Shown one piece after another: positions 1 to 9,174 of a stretch of DNA of 64,000 bases. Source of the stretch: JALSNL01 sp036479585 (GTDB taxonomy: Bacteria; Bacteroidota; Ignavibacteria; Ignavibacteriales; Melioribacteraceae); the NCBI GenBank assembly GCA_965224785.1, contig OZ245062.1:1116001-1180000 (forward strand), given 5' to 3'. Position numbers and translations under genes: made by a program. Below the pieces are notes generated by a model. The model was not told the DNA's origin and did no database searches. It saw only the letters and a program-made list of their open reading frames with translations. The number at the start of each line of letters is the position of its first letter. Position 1 is the stretch's first letter.

Positions 1-3000
1 CCAATACCTCTTCAGTTGGTAAAGCCTATGTTTATCATGGGTCACCTACAGGTTTATCTCAAACAGCTGACTGGACAAAATTTTTCTTACACGAACTTGC
101 TGCTTTTGGAAATAGTGTATCTACCGCAGGTGATGTAAATGGAGATGGGTATAGTGATGTTATTATCGGACAATATAAAAAAGACTATAATAATGTCAGT
201 GAAGTTTTCTTTGATGATGGAGCAGCTTATGTATTCCATGGTTCTCCTTCAGGACTTTCAACTAATGCAGACTGGTCATTTGAGCAAGATCAATTGCAAG
301 AAAATTTTGGTGTAAGTGTTGCTACAGCAGGAGATGTAAATGGAGATGGTTATAGTGATGTAATTGTTGGTGCTTCTGGTAGTTCCGGTGGCAATGTAGC
401 TCGTGTTTTCTTTGGATCAACTACAGGACTTTCTACTACTATAAGTTGGGGAGTAAGCAATTCTGATGGTGGTGTTGATGGTAGATTTGCTTACGTAGTA
501 GCAACAGCCGGAGATGTTAACGGTGATGGTTATAGTGATGTAATTGTTGGGAACTACCAAGCAGATAATGGTGCAACTGAAATTCATGAGGGGAAAGTAT
601 ATCTATATTATGGCTCATCAACTGGACCTTCCGGTTTTCCAGATTGGACAGCAGAAGGTAACCAAGCTGGAGCATTCTTTGGTTATAGTGTAGCAACTGC
701 TGGAGATATTAATGGAGATGGTTATGCAGATGTTATTATTGGGGCAATTGATGATGGTACTAATGCAAGAAAGGGAAAAATTTATGTTTATAATGGTTCT
801 GAAAATGGACTACCAGCAACTGCAAATTGGACAGCAGATGGTGCAAACAATGATGACTATTTAGGTAGTAGTGTAGCAACTGCTGGCGATGTAAATGGAG
901 ATGGCTTTAGTGATATTATTGCCGGAGCATATTTTTATTCAAATAGTGAAGGTCAGGAGGGAGCAGCTTTTGTTTATAAGGGTTCTGCTGGAGGTTTGTC
1001 AAATACTAATAACTGGAATACAGAAAGTAACCAAGCAAATGAATTATATGGCTATTCAGTCTCAACAGCCGGAGATGTAAATGGAGATGGATATTCTGAT
1101 GTTATTATTGGGGCTCATGGAAATAATGCTAATACTGGAAAATGTTATATATATTTTGGAGGTACTTCATTGAACACTACAGCCAATGTAACAATGACAG
1201 GGGAAGTAGCTATTAATTATTTTGGCAGTTCAGTTTCTACTGCTGGAGATGTAAACGGAGACGGTTATAGTGATGTAATTGTGGGGGCTTTTGGGAATAA
1301 TAGTTTTACAGGGAAAAGTTATATATACTTTGGTGGTTCTTCAATGAATGATATAGCCGATGTAACAATGACAGGGGAAGCAACTAATGATGATTTTGGT
1401 TGGTCAGTCTCTACTGCTGGGGATGTAAACGGAGACGGTTATAGTGATGTGATTGTGGGAGCGCGTAAAAATAATAATTCAAACGGAAAAAGCTATATCT
1501 TTTTTGGTTCACCAACTATTGGTGGAATTATAACTGCTATTACAGCCGATGTAACAATGACAGGGGAAGTAGCTAATAATTATTTTGGCAGTTCAGTCTC
1601 TACTGCTGGAGATGTAAACGGAGACGGTTATAGTGATGTAATTGTAGGGGCTTTTGGGAATACATTTAATAGAGGAAAAAGCTATATATATTTTGGTAGC
1701 TCTTCAATGAACAATATAGCCGATGCAACAATGATTGGGAACTTCCATGAGGATAAGTTTGGTTCTTCAGTTTCTACCGCCGGAGATGTAAATGGTGATG
1801 GTTATTCTGATGTTATTGTTGGAGCATTTTTAGCTAAGAATGGAGGGGTTATTGAAGGAAGAGCTTATGTTTACCATGGTTCTCTATCCGGTCTTTCTAC
1901 CGTACCCGATTGGACGGCAGAGAGTAACCAAGAGAATGCGTATTATGGTTTAAGTGTATCAACAGCTGGAGATGTAAATGGAGATGGATATAGCGATATT
2001 ATTGTGGGTGCAAGCTATTATGATAATGCATCTTATTCTGATGGAGGGCGTGTATTTGTTTACCTTGGTTCTCAAACTGGTCTTAGTACAACACCTAAGT
2101 GGGAAAAGGGTATGAGTCAAACAGGTGCTCAATTAGGTCATAGTGTATCAACAGCCGGAGATGTAAACGGCGATGGATATAGCGATGTAATTGTTGGTGT
2201 TCCTTTTTTTGATAACGGAGAAACAGATGAAGGTGGTGCTTTAGTGTTTTACGGCAATGAAGGCGGTGGATTAAAAGCAAGAGTACGGCAATACAAACCT
2301 GGAACTACAGATGTTATTGCTGCTGGTGGTTTATCTGAAACAGATGGAGAAGTACGCTTTCGTACCGGAGGTAAAAGTCCTTTTGGAAGAGCAGATGGTA
2401 GAATGGTATATGAGTATAAATCTAGTGGTCAACCGTTTAGTTCAGGAAATAATAAAATAACAAATAGTGTTGAGAATAGTGGTGTTGGTTCTTTTACAGA
2501 CCTTGGTTCAAATAGTTTGACTGGTAAAGCTTTAACTGAAGATGTAACAGGAATACCAACAAATAGTTCTTACAAATGGAGAGCTAGAGTAGAATATAAT
2601 TTAGTAAATAATCCATATCAAAAATATGGACCTTGGAGATATTTTAATAACTTTGCTGCTAAAATTGCAGATGGATTTAAACCAATGTCAGTAGGGATTG
2701 CACCAATACTAGTTGACATTAAAATATTCTTAGAAGGGCCATATAATAATACAACAACAAATATGAATGCTAGCTTAACAGTTCCATTTGATTCTCCTTA
2801 TCCGGAAGACCCTGTACATGTTGAACCCATACCAAATAATAATATAGTTGACTGGGCATTGGTAGAGCTTAGAGACAAAAATGATTCATCGGTAATTATA
2901 TCTTCACGTTCTGCTTTTATTAAAAAAAGTGGTGTTATAGTTGATCTTGACGGAAGCAGTTCATTGCAATTTTCTAAACCAATAGGGGATTATTACATTG

Positions 3001-3056
3001 TTGTAAAACATAGAAACCATCTTGGTGTAATGAGTTCAAGTGCAGTTGGACTTTAG
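1..3056 (+). CDS. FG-GAP repeat surface protein, 5' end missing
   Basis: The reading frame is open from base 3, so the gene starts outside the window and ATG/TTG codons near 290 are internal. About 1018 residues are visible. Twelve complete FG-GAP blades are seen, each with the calcium-loop core GDVNGDGYSDVIVGA and a 60-75 residue spacing, plus part of one more at the edge. This is the integrin-alpha type beta-propeller fold. After the propellers (about 2270-2690) comes a fibronectin-like segment (PFGR, YKWRARVEY, YGPWRYF). The last ~115 residues (from about 2712) form a module shared with four other proteins here (LEGPY, VDWALVELR, VVKHRNHLGVMS). Blades at about 1050-1740 follow the SYIYFGG/VTMTGEA pattern of the downstream paralogues, while the others carry GLSTTPDWTAESNQ-like linkers, so the gene looks mosaic. 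Probably exported and surface-bound; the ligand is unknown. Confidence 0.9.
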   Translation, partial: NTSSVGKAYVYHGSPTGLSQTADWTKFFLHELAAFGNSVSTAGDVNGDGYSDVIIGQYKKDYNNVSEVFFDDGAAYVFHGSPSGLSTNADWSFEQDQLQENFGVSVATAGDVNGDGYSDVIVGASGSSGGNVARVFFGSTTGLSTTISWGVSNSDGGVDGRFAYVVATAGDVNGDGYSDVIVGNYQADNGATEIHEGKVYLYYGSSTGPSGFPDWTAEGNQAGAFFGYSVATAGDINGDGYADVIIGAIDDGTNARKGKIYVYNGSENGLPATANWTADGANNDDYLGSSVATAGDVNGDGFSDIIAGAYFYSNSEGQEGAAFVYKGSAGGLSNTNNWNTESNQANELYGYSVSTAGDVNGDGYSDVIIGAHGNNANTGKCYIYFGGTSLNTTANVTMTGEVAINYFGSSVSTAGDVNGDGYSDVIVGAFGNNSFTGKSYIYFGGSSMNDIADVTMTGEATNDDFGWSVSTAGDVNGDGYSDVIVGARKNNNSNGKSYIFFGSPTIGGIITAITADVTMTGEVANNYFGSSVSTAGDVNGDGYSDVIVGAFGNTFNRGKSYIYFGSSSMNNIADATMIGNFHEDKFGSSVSTAGDVNGDGYSDVIVGAFLAKNGGVIEGRAYVYHGSLSGLSTVPDWTAESNQENAYYGLSVSTAGDVNGDGYSDIIVGASYYDNASYSDGGRVFVYLGSQTGLSTTPKWEKGMSQTGAQLGHSVSTAGDVNGDGYSDVIVGVPFFDNGETDEGGALVFYGNEGGGLKARVRQYKPGTTDVIAAGGLSETDGEVRFRTGGKSPFGRADGRMVYEYKSSGQPFSSGNNKITNSVENSGVGSFTDLGSNSLTGKALTEDVTGIPTNSSYKWRARVEYNLVNNPYQKYGPWRYFNNFAAKIADGFKPMSVGIAPILVDIKIFLEGPYNNTTTNMNASLTVPFDSPYPEDPVHVEPIPNNNIVDWALVELRDKNDSSVIISSRSAFIKKSGVIVDLDGSSSLQFSKPIGDYYIVVKHRNHLGVMSSSAVGL

Positions 3057-3072
3057 ATTCATTATTAAGTGT

Positions 3073-3173
3073 GTCATTCCGGTTTTTCGCTTTTTGAAAA
3101 GACCGGAATCTTTGAAACAAAACTAGACTGAGATTCCGGTCTTCTTTCAAAAAACGAAAGAAACCGGAATGAC
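3073..3173. repeat. Dispersed palindromic element, GTCATTCCGG family, copy 1
   Basis: Ends are GTCATTCCGG and CCGGAATGAC in inverted orientation, with inner inverted GACCGGAATC and GATTCCGGTC. It fills the gap between two convergent genes (FG-GAP gene and lysJ), so it may also act as a two-way terminator. Confidence 0.7.
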
Positions 3174-3185
3174 AAGTTGAATTTA

Positions 3186-4340
3186 CTATTTCAACATCCC
3201 TCTTAAAACCTTAACAACTTCATCAAGTTCTTCGTAAGAAATTACAGCGGGAGGTAAAAGTCTAAGAACAGTTTTTCCGGCTGGCATTGCTAATATGCCT
3301 TTCTCCATTAGTTCTACTAAGTAAGGTTGCACTTTAACTTTAAGTTCAATGCCAATCATAAGTCCAATTTGCCTAACACCTCTTACTTTTGTTAAAGTTT
3401 CAAAATCTAATTTCTCAGAAAAATATTTTCCTTTTTCTTCAGCAAGTTTAGCTAAATTATTCTCAAGCATAAAATCCATTGAAGCTATTGAAGCGGCTGC
3501 TCCTAAAGGGTTTCCTCCAAATGTTGAGCCGTGTTTGCCAAGTGGAATTTCAATTTTATCTGAACATAAAACTGCTCCTACTGGAAAGCCTCCAGCTATA
3601 CCTTTTGCAACTGTCATCAAATCTGGCTGAATGTTGAAATGTTCGGAAGCAAACATTTTTCCGGTTCTGCAAAATCCGGTTTGTATTTCATCTACAATAA
3701 GCATAATATTTTTTTCATCACAAAGTTTTCTAACATCATCAAAATATTCTTGAGAGCCAATGTTAATTCCACCTTCACCTTGAATTACTTCAATAAGAAT
3801 TCCAGCAGTTTTATCTGTAACTGCTTCTTGTAATTTTTCAATTTTATTAAATGGTACAAAAGAAAAGCCTGGCACAAGCGGCTCAAACGGAGTTCTATAA
3901 TCTACTTTGTGAGTTGCACTCAGAGCACCCATTGTCCTTCCGTGAAAGGCTCGCATAGATGCAATGAAATCGGTTTTGCCAGTAGAAATTCTTGCAAACT
4001 TTAATGCAGCTTCAACTGCTTCCGTTCCTGAGTTTGTGATAAAAGCTTTAGTTAAACTTTTTGGAGAAATGCTTACAAGCTTCTCCAACATCTCAGCTCG
4101 TTTATCATTGTAGAAAATTCCTGGATTTGTAATAAGTGTTTCAGACTGTTTCTGAATTGCTTCTACAACTTTAGGATTGCAATGTCCAACAGTAGCAACA
4201 CCAATGCCAGCAGCACAATCAATATATTCTTTTCCGTTTTCATCCCAAACTTTTGCATCTTTTCCTTTTACAATTACAACATCTCTTTTGGGATATACAT
4301 TAACTTCGTATCTATCAATTAGCTCTTTTGAATTTTTCAT
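3186..4340 (-). CDS. lysJ: LysJ: LysW-aminoadipate semialdehyde / acetylornithine-type aminotransferase
   Basis: 384-residue class III PLP aminotransferase of the ArgD/LysJ family. Visible motifs: NSGTEAVEAALKFAR (cofactor phosphate), FHGRT, VDEIQTGFCRTG (PLP-ring Asp), TVAKGIAGGFPVGA (Schiff-base Lys) and STFGGNPLGAAA. In the LysW pathway it transaminates LysW-gamma-aminoadipate semialdehyde to LysW-gamma-lysine, using glutamate. It is the last gene of the operon and its ATG overlaps the lysZ stop by 4 nt (ATGA), indicating translational coupling. ArgD-type activity in arginine synthesis cannot be excluded, because these enzymes are often bifunctional, but the lysW/lysX/homocitrate synthase context supports lysine. 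Cytoplasmic. Confidence 0.9.
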   Translation of the reverse strand: MKNSKELIDRYEVNVYPKRDVVIVKGKDAKVWDENGKEYIDCAAGIGVATVGHCNPKVVEAIQKQSETLITNPGIFYNDKRAEMLEKLVSISPKSLTKAFITNSGTEAVEAALKFARISTGKTDFIASMRAFHGRTMGALSATHKVDYRTPFEPLVPGFSFVPFNKIEKLQEAVTDKTAGILIEVIQGEGGINIGSQEYFDDVRKLCDEKNIMLIVDEIQTGFCRTGKMFASEHFNIQPDLMTVAKGIAGGFPVGAVLCSDKIEIPLGKHGSTFGGNPLGAAASIASMDFMLENNLAKLAEEKGKYFSEKLDFETLTKVRGVRQIGLMIGIELKVKVQPYLVELMEKGILAMPAGKTVLRLLPPAVISYEELDEVVKVLRGMLK

Positions 4341-5128
4341 TTTATAGTTGTTCCTTTCCCATTTAATGCATCAGTAATTGGAGTTTCAGTTCTACCATCG
4401 CTAATGTGTACAGTAGCTTCTCCTTGTTTGAATAATTTACGAAGTGCTAATATTTTCCTTTTCATTCTACCTTCAACTTGATTTTCTCGCAACTCAAGTT
4501 CATCTTTTGACATAGATTTTACAACAGAGTTTGGATCATTTACATCATCCAAAAATCCCGGAGCTTCAATTAGTTGAATTATTTTGTCTGCATTCATTGC
4601 ATCTTTCAGAACAGAAACAATGTCATCATTTTCTGAATTTATTGCAAAATTATTTTCATCAATTATTGGTACGCAAAGTACGGGAGTGTAGCCGCTATCA
4701 AGAAGCAAATTTAGCAAATCAGTATTTATACTTTTGGGTTTACCAGAAAAATCTCTGACAATTCTTAGTTTACCATTCTCTTTAATCCTTATACCATTAT
4801 TGCGTTTGCCTTGTACAACCTTCCCATCAATGCCAGAAAGTCCTATTGCATTTATTCCGGCTTGTTGACACATTTCAACTATGCGTTTATTTTTCAGTCC
4901 GGCATAAGCCATCATCATTATATCAAGTGATTCTTCATCTGTAAATACACTTGAATATCCGGAAGCTGATGTAATTACTTTTTTAGGTTTGTTCAAGTTT
5001 TCTGCAAGTTCATCACGTTTAGCATTTGCACCGTGAACTATTATAAATTTTTCGTCTAGACTAGATAGATCATCAATAATAGCTTTAGTATTTATTGTTG
5101 CACCACCGCCAATTTTTATAATTATCAT
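4337..5128 (-). CDS. lysZ: LysZ: LysW-aminoadipate kinase (ArgB-like)
   Basis: 263-residue amino acid kinase of the ArgB/LysZ type. The N-terminal MIIIKIGGGATIN is the family's phosphate-binding GGG loop, and VHGANAKRDELA follows. NAIGLSGIDGKVVQGKRN and VRDFSGKPKSIN match the LysZ substrate region, which binds the acidic carrier LysW. It phosphorylates the delta-carboxylate of LysW-linked amino-adipate. Its start immediately follows the stop of the amidotransferase-like gene (TAA then ATG, no spacer), with AGGAG lying inside the upstream gene, so the two are translationally coupled. It overlaps lysJ by 4 nt. The direct coupling to the Ntn-hydrolase gene is the strongest contextual link of that gene to LysW chemistry. 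Confidence 0.9.
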   Translation of the reverse strand: MIIIKIGGGATINTKAIIDDLSSLDEKFIIVHGANAKRDELAENLNKPKKVITSASGYSSVFTDEESLDIMMMAYAGLKNKRIVEMCQQAGINAIGLSGIDGKVVQGKRNNGIRIKENGKLRIVRDFSGKPKSINTDLLNLLLDSGYTPVLCVPIIDENNFAINSENDDIVSVLKDAMNADKIIQLIEAPGFLDDVNDPNSVVKSMSKDELELRENQVEGRMKRKILALRKLFKQGEATVHISDGRTETPITDALNGKGTTIK

Positions 5129-5764
5129 TTAATAAACTCCTAATGAATTATTTTCTATTTTTGTCCAGTTAGTTTCGTTCGGATAAATTTGTGAACAAAT
5201 TACAGTTGTGTTGTCATCTTTCTTAAATGACATTCCAAAATAATCCGGGTCTTCATTATAAGTTGATGAAACAAAAGTGTTTTCTTTATCCGTAATTATT
5301 ATGTTCATTGCTCGTACATACTTTGAGCGTTTATTAATAATTTCAATTCCTTTTTGTAAAGCTGATTTCATATCACCTTTATCAAATCGTTTAATAAAAT
5401 TAAATATTTTTTCGGCACCAATTCGTCCTTCGGCTTTTATTTTAACTCCTTGTAACTCTCCATTAAAGATGAAGATATATTTATCATCATAAAAAGGCAT
5501 ATTGTTTTCAACAAAAATATCTTTATCCTGGAATGCACTTCTTACATGAACAATTAGTCTTTTAGTTTTCCCAAACTGAGAAATATCATCTTGCCAAATT
5601 GGTTTTATATTTTTGTAATGCTTCCAAATTCCTTCAACTAAATAACTACAACCCCAGCCATGCCCTTGATATTCCTTACTATTCTCAGCAATGGAAGAAA
5701 AGGGGAGAAGATGATCTTTAATTTCAAATTCTGTTTTTGATTTTACAAAAAGTAGTCGGCACAT
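5129..5764 (-). CDS. Class II glutamine amidotransferase-like Ntn hydrolase in the LysW operon; candidate LysW deamidase
   Basis: 211 residues, only the class II (GATase_4/YafJ-like) domain and no synthetase partner. MCRLLF gives an N-terminal Cys2 nucleophile after Met removal. GHGWGCSYL (34-42) matches the DGWG loop; HVRSAF (Arg75) matches the Arg that binds the alpha-carboxylate of glutamine; FNGEL (Asn101-Gly102) is the oxyanion hole. The usual TDSE/SDTE motif, whose Asp binds the free alpha-amino group, reads R-I-G-A-E here (Gly116), so free glutamine should bind poorly. The gene sits between lysY and lysZ and is fused by zero spacing to lysZ. LysW in this operon ends in Gln, so I infer deamidation of that residue to Glu. 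Alternatives are release of lysine from LysW (LysK is not seen here) or an unrelated amidase. Fold confident, substrate inferred. Confidence 0.8.
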   Translation of the reverse strand: MCRLLFVKSKTEFEIKDHLLPFSSIAENSKEYQGHGWGCSYLVEGIWKHYKNIKPIWQDDISQFGKTKRLIVHVRSAFQDKDIFVENNMPFYDDKYIFIFNGELQGVKIKAEGRIGAEKIFNFIKRFDKGDMKSALQKGIEIINKRSKYVRAMNIIITDKENTFVSSTYNEDPDYFGMSFKKDDNTTVICSQIYPNETNWTKIENNSLGVY

Positions 5765-6033
5765 AAAATATATTTGTTAATAAGTTAAAATAAATAATTC
5801 TTAATCGTACTCTTACTCTCGTTTTTGTTTTAGAAAATACAAGCGAGTAAGAAAATAAAAGCATGATTATTCCATTCCTCAAGAAATTTTATGTAAAATG
5901 GCAAAATATTTTCAGATCGAAAATCGTTAATCGTCAATTGGAAATTAAAATGAGATTGCTGATAGCAGATTTTTGATTAACGATTTTTGATGTTCCTTCT
6001 AGCTCTGCCAGTTTATGATTAAGAAACAAAAGT
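5765..6033. other. Operon-internal spacer with inverted repeat
   Basis: 269 bases between lysY and the amidotransferase-like gene, the only large gap in the operon. It carries an inverted repeat around 5917-5993 (AAAATCGTTAATC against GATTAACGATTTTT). No strong ribosome-binding site is seen before the downstream ATG. An internal promoter, attenuator or inserted palindromic element are all possible. Confidence 0.5.
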
Positions 6034-7080
6034 CTAAATTGGATGAAGCCCCGGAAATTCCAATCCAACTGTTTCATCAATCTCATGCATAATGTTACAA
6101 GCTTGCAACGCTTGTCCAGCTGCACCTTTCATCAAGTTATCAATAGAACTAATTACAACAAGTCTATTAGAGTGTGGATCTTTTTCAAAACCAACATCGC
6201 AATAATTTGTACCAATTAAAAGTTTAGGTTCTGGGAATCTATAGTTTCCATCTCGCTCTTTTACAATTCTGATAAACGGTTCATCATTATATGCTTGTCT
6301 GTAAACTTTCCAAATATCTTTATCAGTTAAATTTTCTTTTAGAAAAACATGAGAAGTTGCAAGCACACCTCTAATCATATCTGTTGAAGTTGCAGAAAAA
6401 TGTATCTGCATATCTTTACCAAATGAAAGTTCTTGAATCATTTCTGCAACGTGTCTGTGTCCTGTTGGTTTGTAACTTCTCATTGAGCCACTCCGTTCAG
6501 GGTGATGAGTTGCAAAGGAAGATCTCTTTCCACCTTCGCTTGAACCAACTTTTACCTCAATTACTGTTCTATCAAGTTCAACAAGTCCGTTTTTATAAAG
6601 TGGGTAAAGCCCAAGTATAACAGTAGTTGCATTACATCCGGCACTTGAAATATATTTCGCATCACCCATTTTGTCTCTGTGTAATTCCGGAATTCCATAG
6701 ACAAATTCTTTCATCATATCCGGATTTGTATGAGGCTCGCCGTACCATTTTTTAAATTCATCTTTGTCTTGAAGTCTAAAGTCTCCGCTTAAATCAATAA
6801 TCTTTTTTGCAACTGATTTGAACTTATCAATATTCTTCATAGAAGATGCATGAGGTAAACACAAAAATAAAACATCACATTCTTCAATTTCAGAGAGACT
6901 ACTAAATTTCATTTTCGTAATTTTTCGTAAATTAGGATGAGCTTTAGTAATTACTTTTCCATAATAACTTTCAGAAGTTATTTGATTTATCTCAACATTT
7001 GGATGAAACAATAACAAGCGAATTAATTCTCCGCCAGCGTAACCAGAACCACCAGCAACTGAAACTTTTATCTTAGTCAT
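6034..7080 (-). CDS. lysY: LysY: LysW-aminoadipyl phosphate reductase (ArgC-like)
   Basis: 348-residue NAD(P)-dependent semialdehyde dehydrogenase of the ArgC/LysY family. VAGGSGYAGGELIRLL is the Rossmann dinucleotide loop; SAGCNATT contains the catalytic Cys; KVGSSEGGKRSS and HHPERSGSMRSYKPTGHRH provide the substrate-binding region with the family's catalytic His. It reduces LysW-linked aminoadipyl phosphate to the semialdehyde. It overlaps the end of lysX by 8 nt (7073-7080), so translation is coupled. Residues alone do not cleanly separate ArgC from LysY; the assignment as LysY rests on operon context. Cytoplasmic. Confidence 0.88.
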   Translation of the reverse strand: MTKIKVSVAGGSGYAGGELIRLLLFHPNVEINQITSESYYGKVITKAHPNLRKITKMKFSSLSEIEECDVLFLCLPHASSMKNIDKFKSVAKKIIDLSGDFRLQDKDEFKKWYGEPHTNPDMMKEFVYGIPELHRDKMGDAKYISSAGCNATTVILGLYPLYKNGLVELDRTVIEVKVGSSEGGKRSSFATHHPERSGSMRSYKPTGHRHVAEMIQELSFGKDMQIHFSATSTDMIRGVLATSHVFLKENLTDKDIWKVYRQAYNDEPFIRIVKERDGNYRFPEPKLLIGTNYCDVGFEKDPHSNRLVVISSIDNLMKGAAGQALQACNIMHEIDETVGLEFPGLHPI

Positions 7081-7927
7081 TTATTTCTCCTCGTGCAACC
7101 GCTAATACATAATCAACAACAATTTCTGGAATGTTCACTCCGGTTGTTTGAATACTGTTCTTAAATTCCATTGTATAATTTACTTCGTTCACAATTAGAC
7201 CTTCTTCCGATTCAAATAAATCAATAGCAACAATTCCGCCACCAACAGCTTTTGCAGCTCTAATAGATAGGTCAGCAATCTCATCAGTTATAACACAATT
7301 TGTGGCAACTCCACCTTGTGCAGTATTTGTAATCCAATGAGGAGAAGTTCTGTAAATTGAAGCGATACATTTTCCTCCAACAACAAAACTACGAATGTCT
7401 CTACCTTGCTTCTCAATATATTTTTGGATGTAAAAAATTGAATGATGATACGAACCAAGAATTGCCTTATGTTCCAAAATTGATTCAGCTGCATCTCTAT
7501 CATTTATTTTGGAAAGTAGTCTGCCCCAAGAGCCCACGGCTGGTTTTAACACAACTGGATATCCCATTTCTTCAATTGCTTCCAGAGCAGAAGTTTCAGT
7601 AAAAGCTACTCTCACTTCCGGTTGAAGAATATTATTATCTTCAAGGGTAGCAGAAGTTAAAAGTTTGTCTCCACAAACAGAAGCAACTTCAAAAGTGTTT
7701 ATGCATTTTACTCCAGCACTTTCAAACAAACGTAAAGCGTGCAATGCTCGTGAGTGATTTATTGAACGCTCAACAACACAATCCAAATTAAATTTATTTT
7801 CTTTAAGGTTAAACTTTAATTTTCTATCGTCAATCATAACAAGGTTAACATCTTTGCGTTTGTTAAACTCTTCCATTAAAAGTTTTTCATCTTTCCTTAC
7901 CAGCGAATGTAAAAATCCTATTTCCAT
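7073..7927 (-). CDS. lysX: LysX: LysW-aminoadipate ligase (ATP-grasp)
   Basis: 284-residue ATP-grasp ligase of the RimK/LysX family. Visible motifs: YPVVLKPAVGSWGRLLSKI (glycine-rich ATP lid), YIQKYIEKQGRDIRSFVVGG, TNTAQGGVATNC, and the C-terminal metal/substrate segment VNEVNYTMEFKNSIQTTGV, which resembles the aminoadipate-type LysX signature rather than the glutamate-type ArgX one. It joins the alpha-amino group of amino-adipate to the gamma-carboxyl of the C-terminal Glu of LysW. That reaction requires a carboxylate on the carrier, so the Gln-ended LysW encoded here would first have to be deamidated. A GGGAAA ribosome-binding site lies before the ATG; 75 nt separate it from the homocitrate synthase gene. 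Confidence 0.9.
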   Translation of the reverse strand: MEIGFLHSLVRKDEKLLMEEFNKRKDVNLVMIDDRKLKFNLKENKFNLDCVVERSINHSRALHALRLFESAGVKCINTFEVASVCGDKLLTSATLEDNNILQPEVRVAFTETSALEAIEEMGYPVVLKPAVGSWGRLLSKINDRDAAESILEHKAILGSYHHSIFYIQKYIEKQGRDIRSFVVGGKCIASIYRTSPHWITNTAQGGVATNCVITDEIADLSIRAAKAVGGGIVAIDLFESEEGLIVNEVNYTMEFKNSIQTTGVNIPEIVVDYVLAVARGEIND

Positions 7928-8002
7928 TTTGGTTTCCCTTAATTTAGTTCTTTTCAGTTTGTTGCTTATTGGATTATGTTTTGCGAAAAGACTAAGTAGT
8001 AT

Positions 8003-9172
8003 TTACTTAATCTTAACCTTTGTGTGTTTTTTATTTTGCTTTGCAAAGTCAACTATATGTGGGAGTTCGTTTAGTTCAACAACTTTACCTTTTTGTCCAA
8101 GTGATTTTACTTCCGCTAAAATTTCAAATTGAAGTTCATCATCTAAATCATCAATGTTAAGTAAATCAAACGCATATCTTAAAGAAGCAATTCCTGACAT
8201 ATGATCAAGTGAGAAAATTCTATTCTTGCCAAGTAGTTCAGGGCTAAGGCTTTCATAATGAGTTGGGTTAACAGCAGCGGCGTGTGTATGAACTCCGGCA
8301 CAATGTGTAAAAGCATTTTCACCCATAACAGGATAGTTAACCGGAATTGGTACGCCCGAATGTTTACTTACAAATTGATAAAGTTCATCAAGCTTTGCTA
8401 AATTCCAATTGTTCAAATTATAATCAGAAGAAAGTACAACTAAAAGTTGAGCAAGATCAACAATACCAGCACGTTCGCCGAGTCCAAGAACGGAAGCATC
8501 AATAATTTCTGCTCCGGCTCGGTAAGCATCAAGAGCATTTGTAAGTGCAAAACCTCTATCGTTATGGCAATGAACAGCTATCTTTGGTTCAACTCCGTTT
8601 TTCTTTAATGCCGATTTTAAATTAGAAATATAATCGTACATATTTTTTTCAGTTCCGGGAACCATATAACCGGTAGTATCGGCAACGCTAATAATATCAG
8701 CTCCGGCAAAGACCGCGGCTGTTGAAACTTTAACTACATTATTAAATTGAGAGCGAACTGTATCTTCGGGAGTATATCTAATTATTAAATTTGGATTTTG
8801 AGTTTTTGCAAAAGAGATAACATCTGTGATTTGTTCGATTGCAGAATCTAATTCTTTTTTGAAAACAGTTTTTAATCTTTCATCAGATACACAATAAAAA
8901 ACTCCAAGAAAATCAACACCACATTCAAGAGCTAATTCAACATCGCCTTTTATGGAGCGAGCGTGAGCACCAACCGTAGCATTCAAATTATTATGAGCAA
9001 TTGTTTTTACCGAATCATAAATTTCTGATGTAACAGTAGGATGTCCGGTTTCAATAATATTAATTCCAACTTCATCAAGCATCTTTGCAATTGCAAGTTT
9101 GATGTGTCGGTCAAAATAAACACCGGGTGTTTGTTCACCTTCTCTTAAAGTTGTATCTAAAATTTGAAGCAT
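8003..9172 (-). CDS. Homocitrate synthase-type acyltransferase (DRE-TIM family)
   Basis: 389 residues from the ATG at 9172. An in-frame TTG at 9187 lies inside lysW and is less likely, because the ATG follows the lysW stop by 2 nt with a GGGGT ribosome site in the lysW tail. DTTLREGEQTPGV is the catalytic metal-binding start of the DRE-TIM fold, HCHNDRGFALTNA is the HxH metal site, GLGERAGI follows, and HCAGVHTHA lies in the C-terminal part. It condenses acetyl-CoA with 2-oxoglutarate to homocitrate, the first step of the amino-adipate lysine pathway. Isopropylmalate or citramalate synthase would share the fold; the lysW neighbourhood favours homocitrate. Lysine feedback is known for relatives but cannot be read from this sequence. 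Confidence 0.85.
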   Translation of the reverse strand: MLQILDTTLREGEQTPGVYFDRHIKLAIAKMLDEVGINIIETGHPTVTSEIYDSVKTIAHNNLNATVGAHARSIKGDVELALECGVDFLGVFYCVSDERLKTVFKKELDSAIEQITDVISFAKTQNPNLIIRYTPEDTVRSQFNNVVKVSTAAVFAGADIISVADTTGYMVPGTEKNMYDYISNLKSALKKNGVEPKIAVHCHNDRGFALTNALDAYRAGAEIIDASVLGLGERAGIVDLAQLLVVLSSDYNLNNWNLAKLDELYQFVSKHSGVPIPVNYPVMGENAFTHCAGVHTHAAAVNPTHYESLSPELLGKNRIFSLDHMSGIASLRYAFDLLNIDDLDDELQFEILAEVKSLGQKGKVVELNELPHIVDFAKQNKKHTKVKIK

Positions 9173-9174
9173 GC

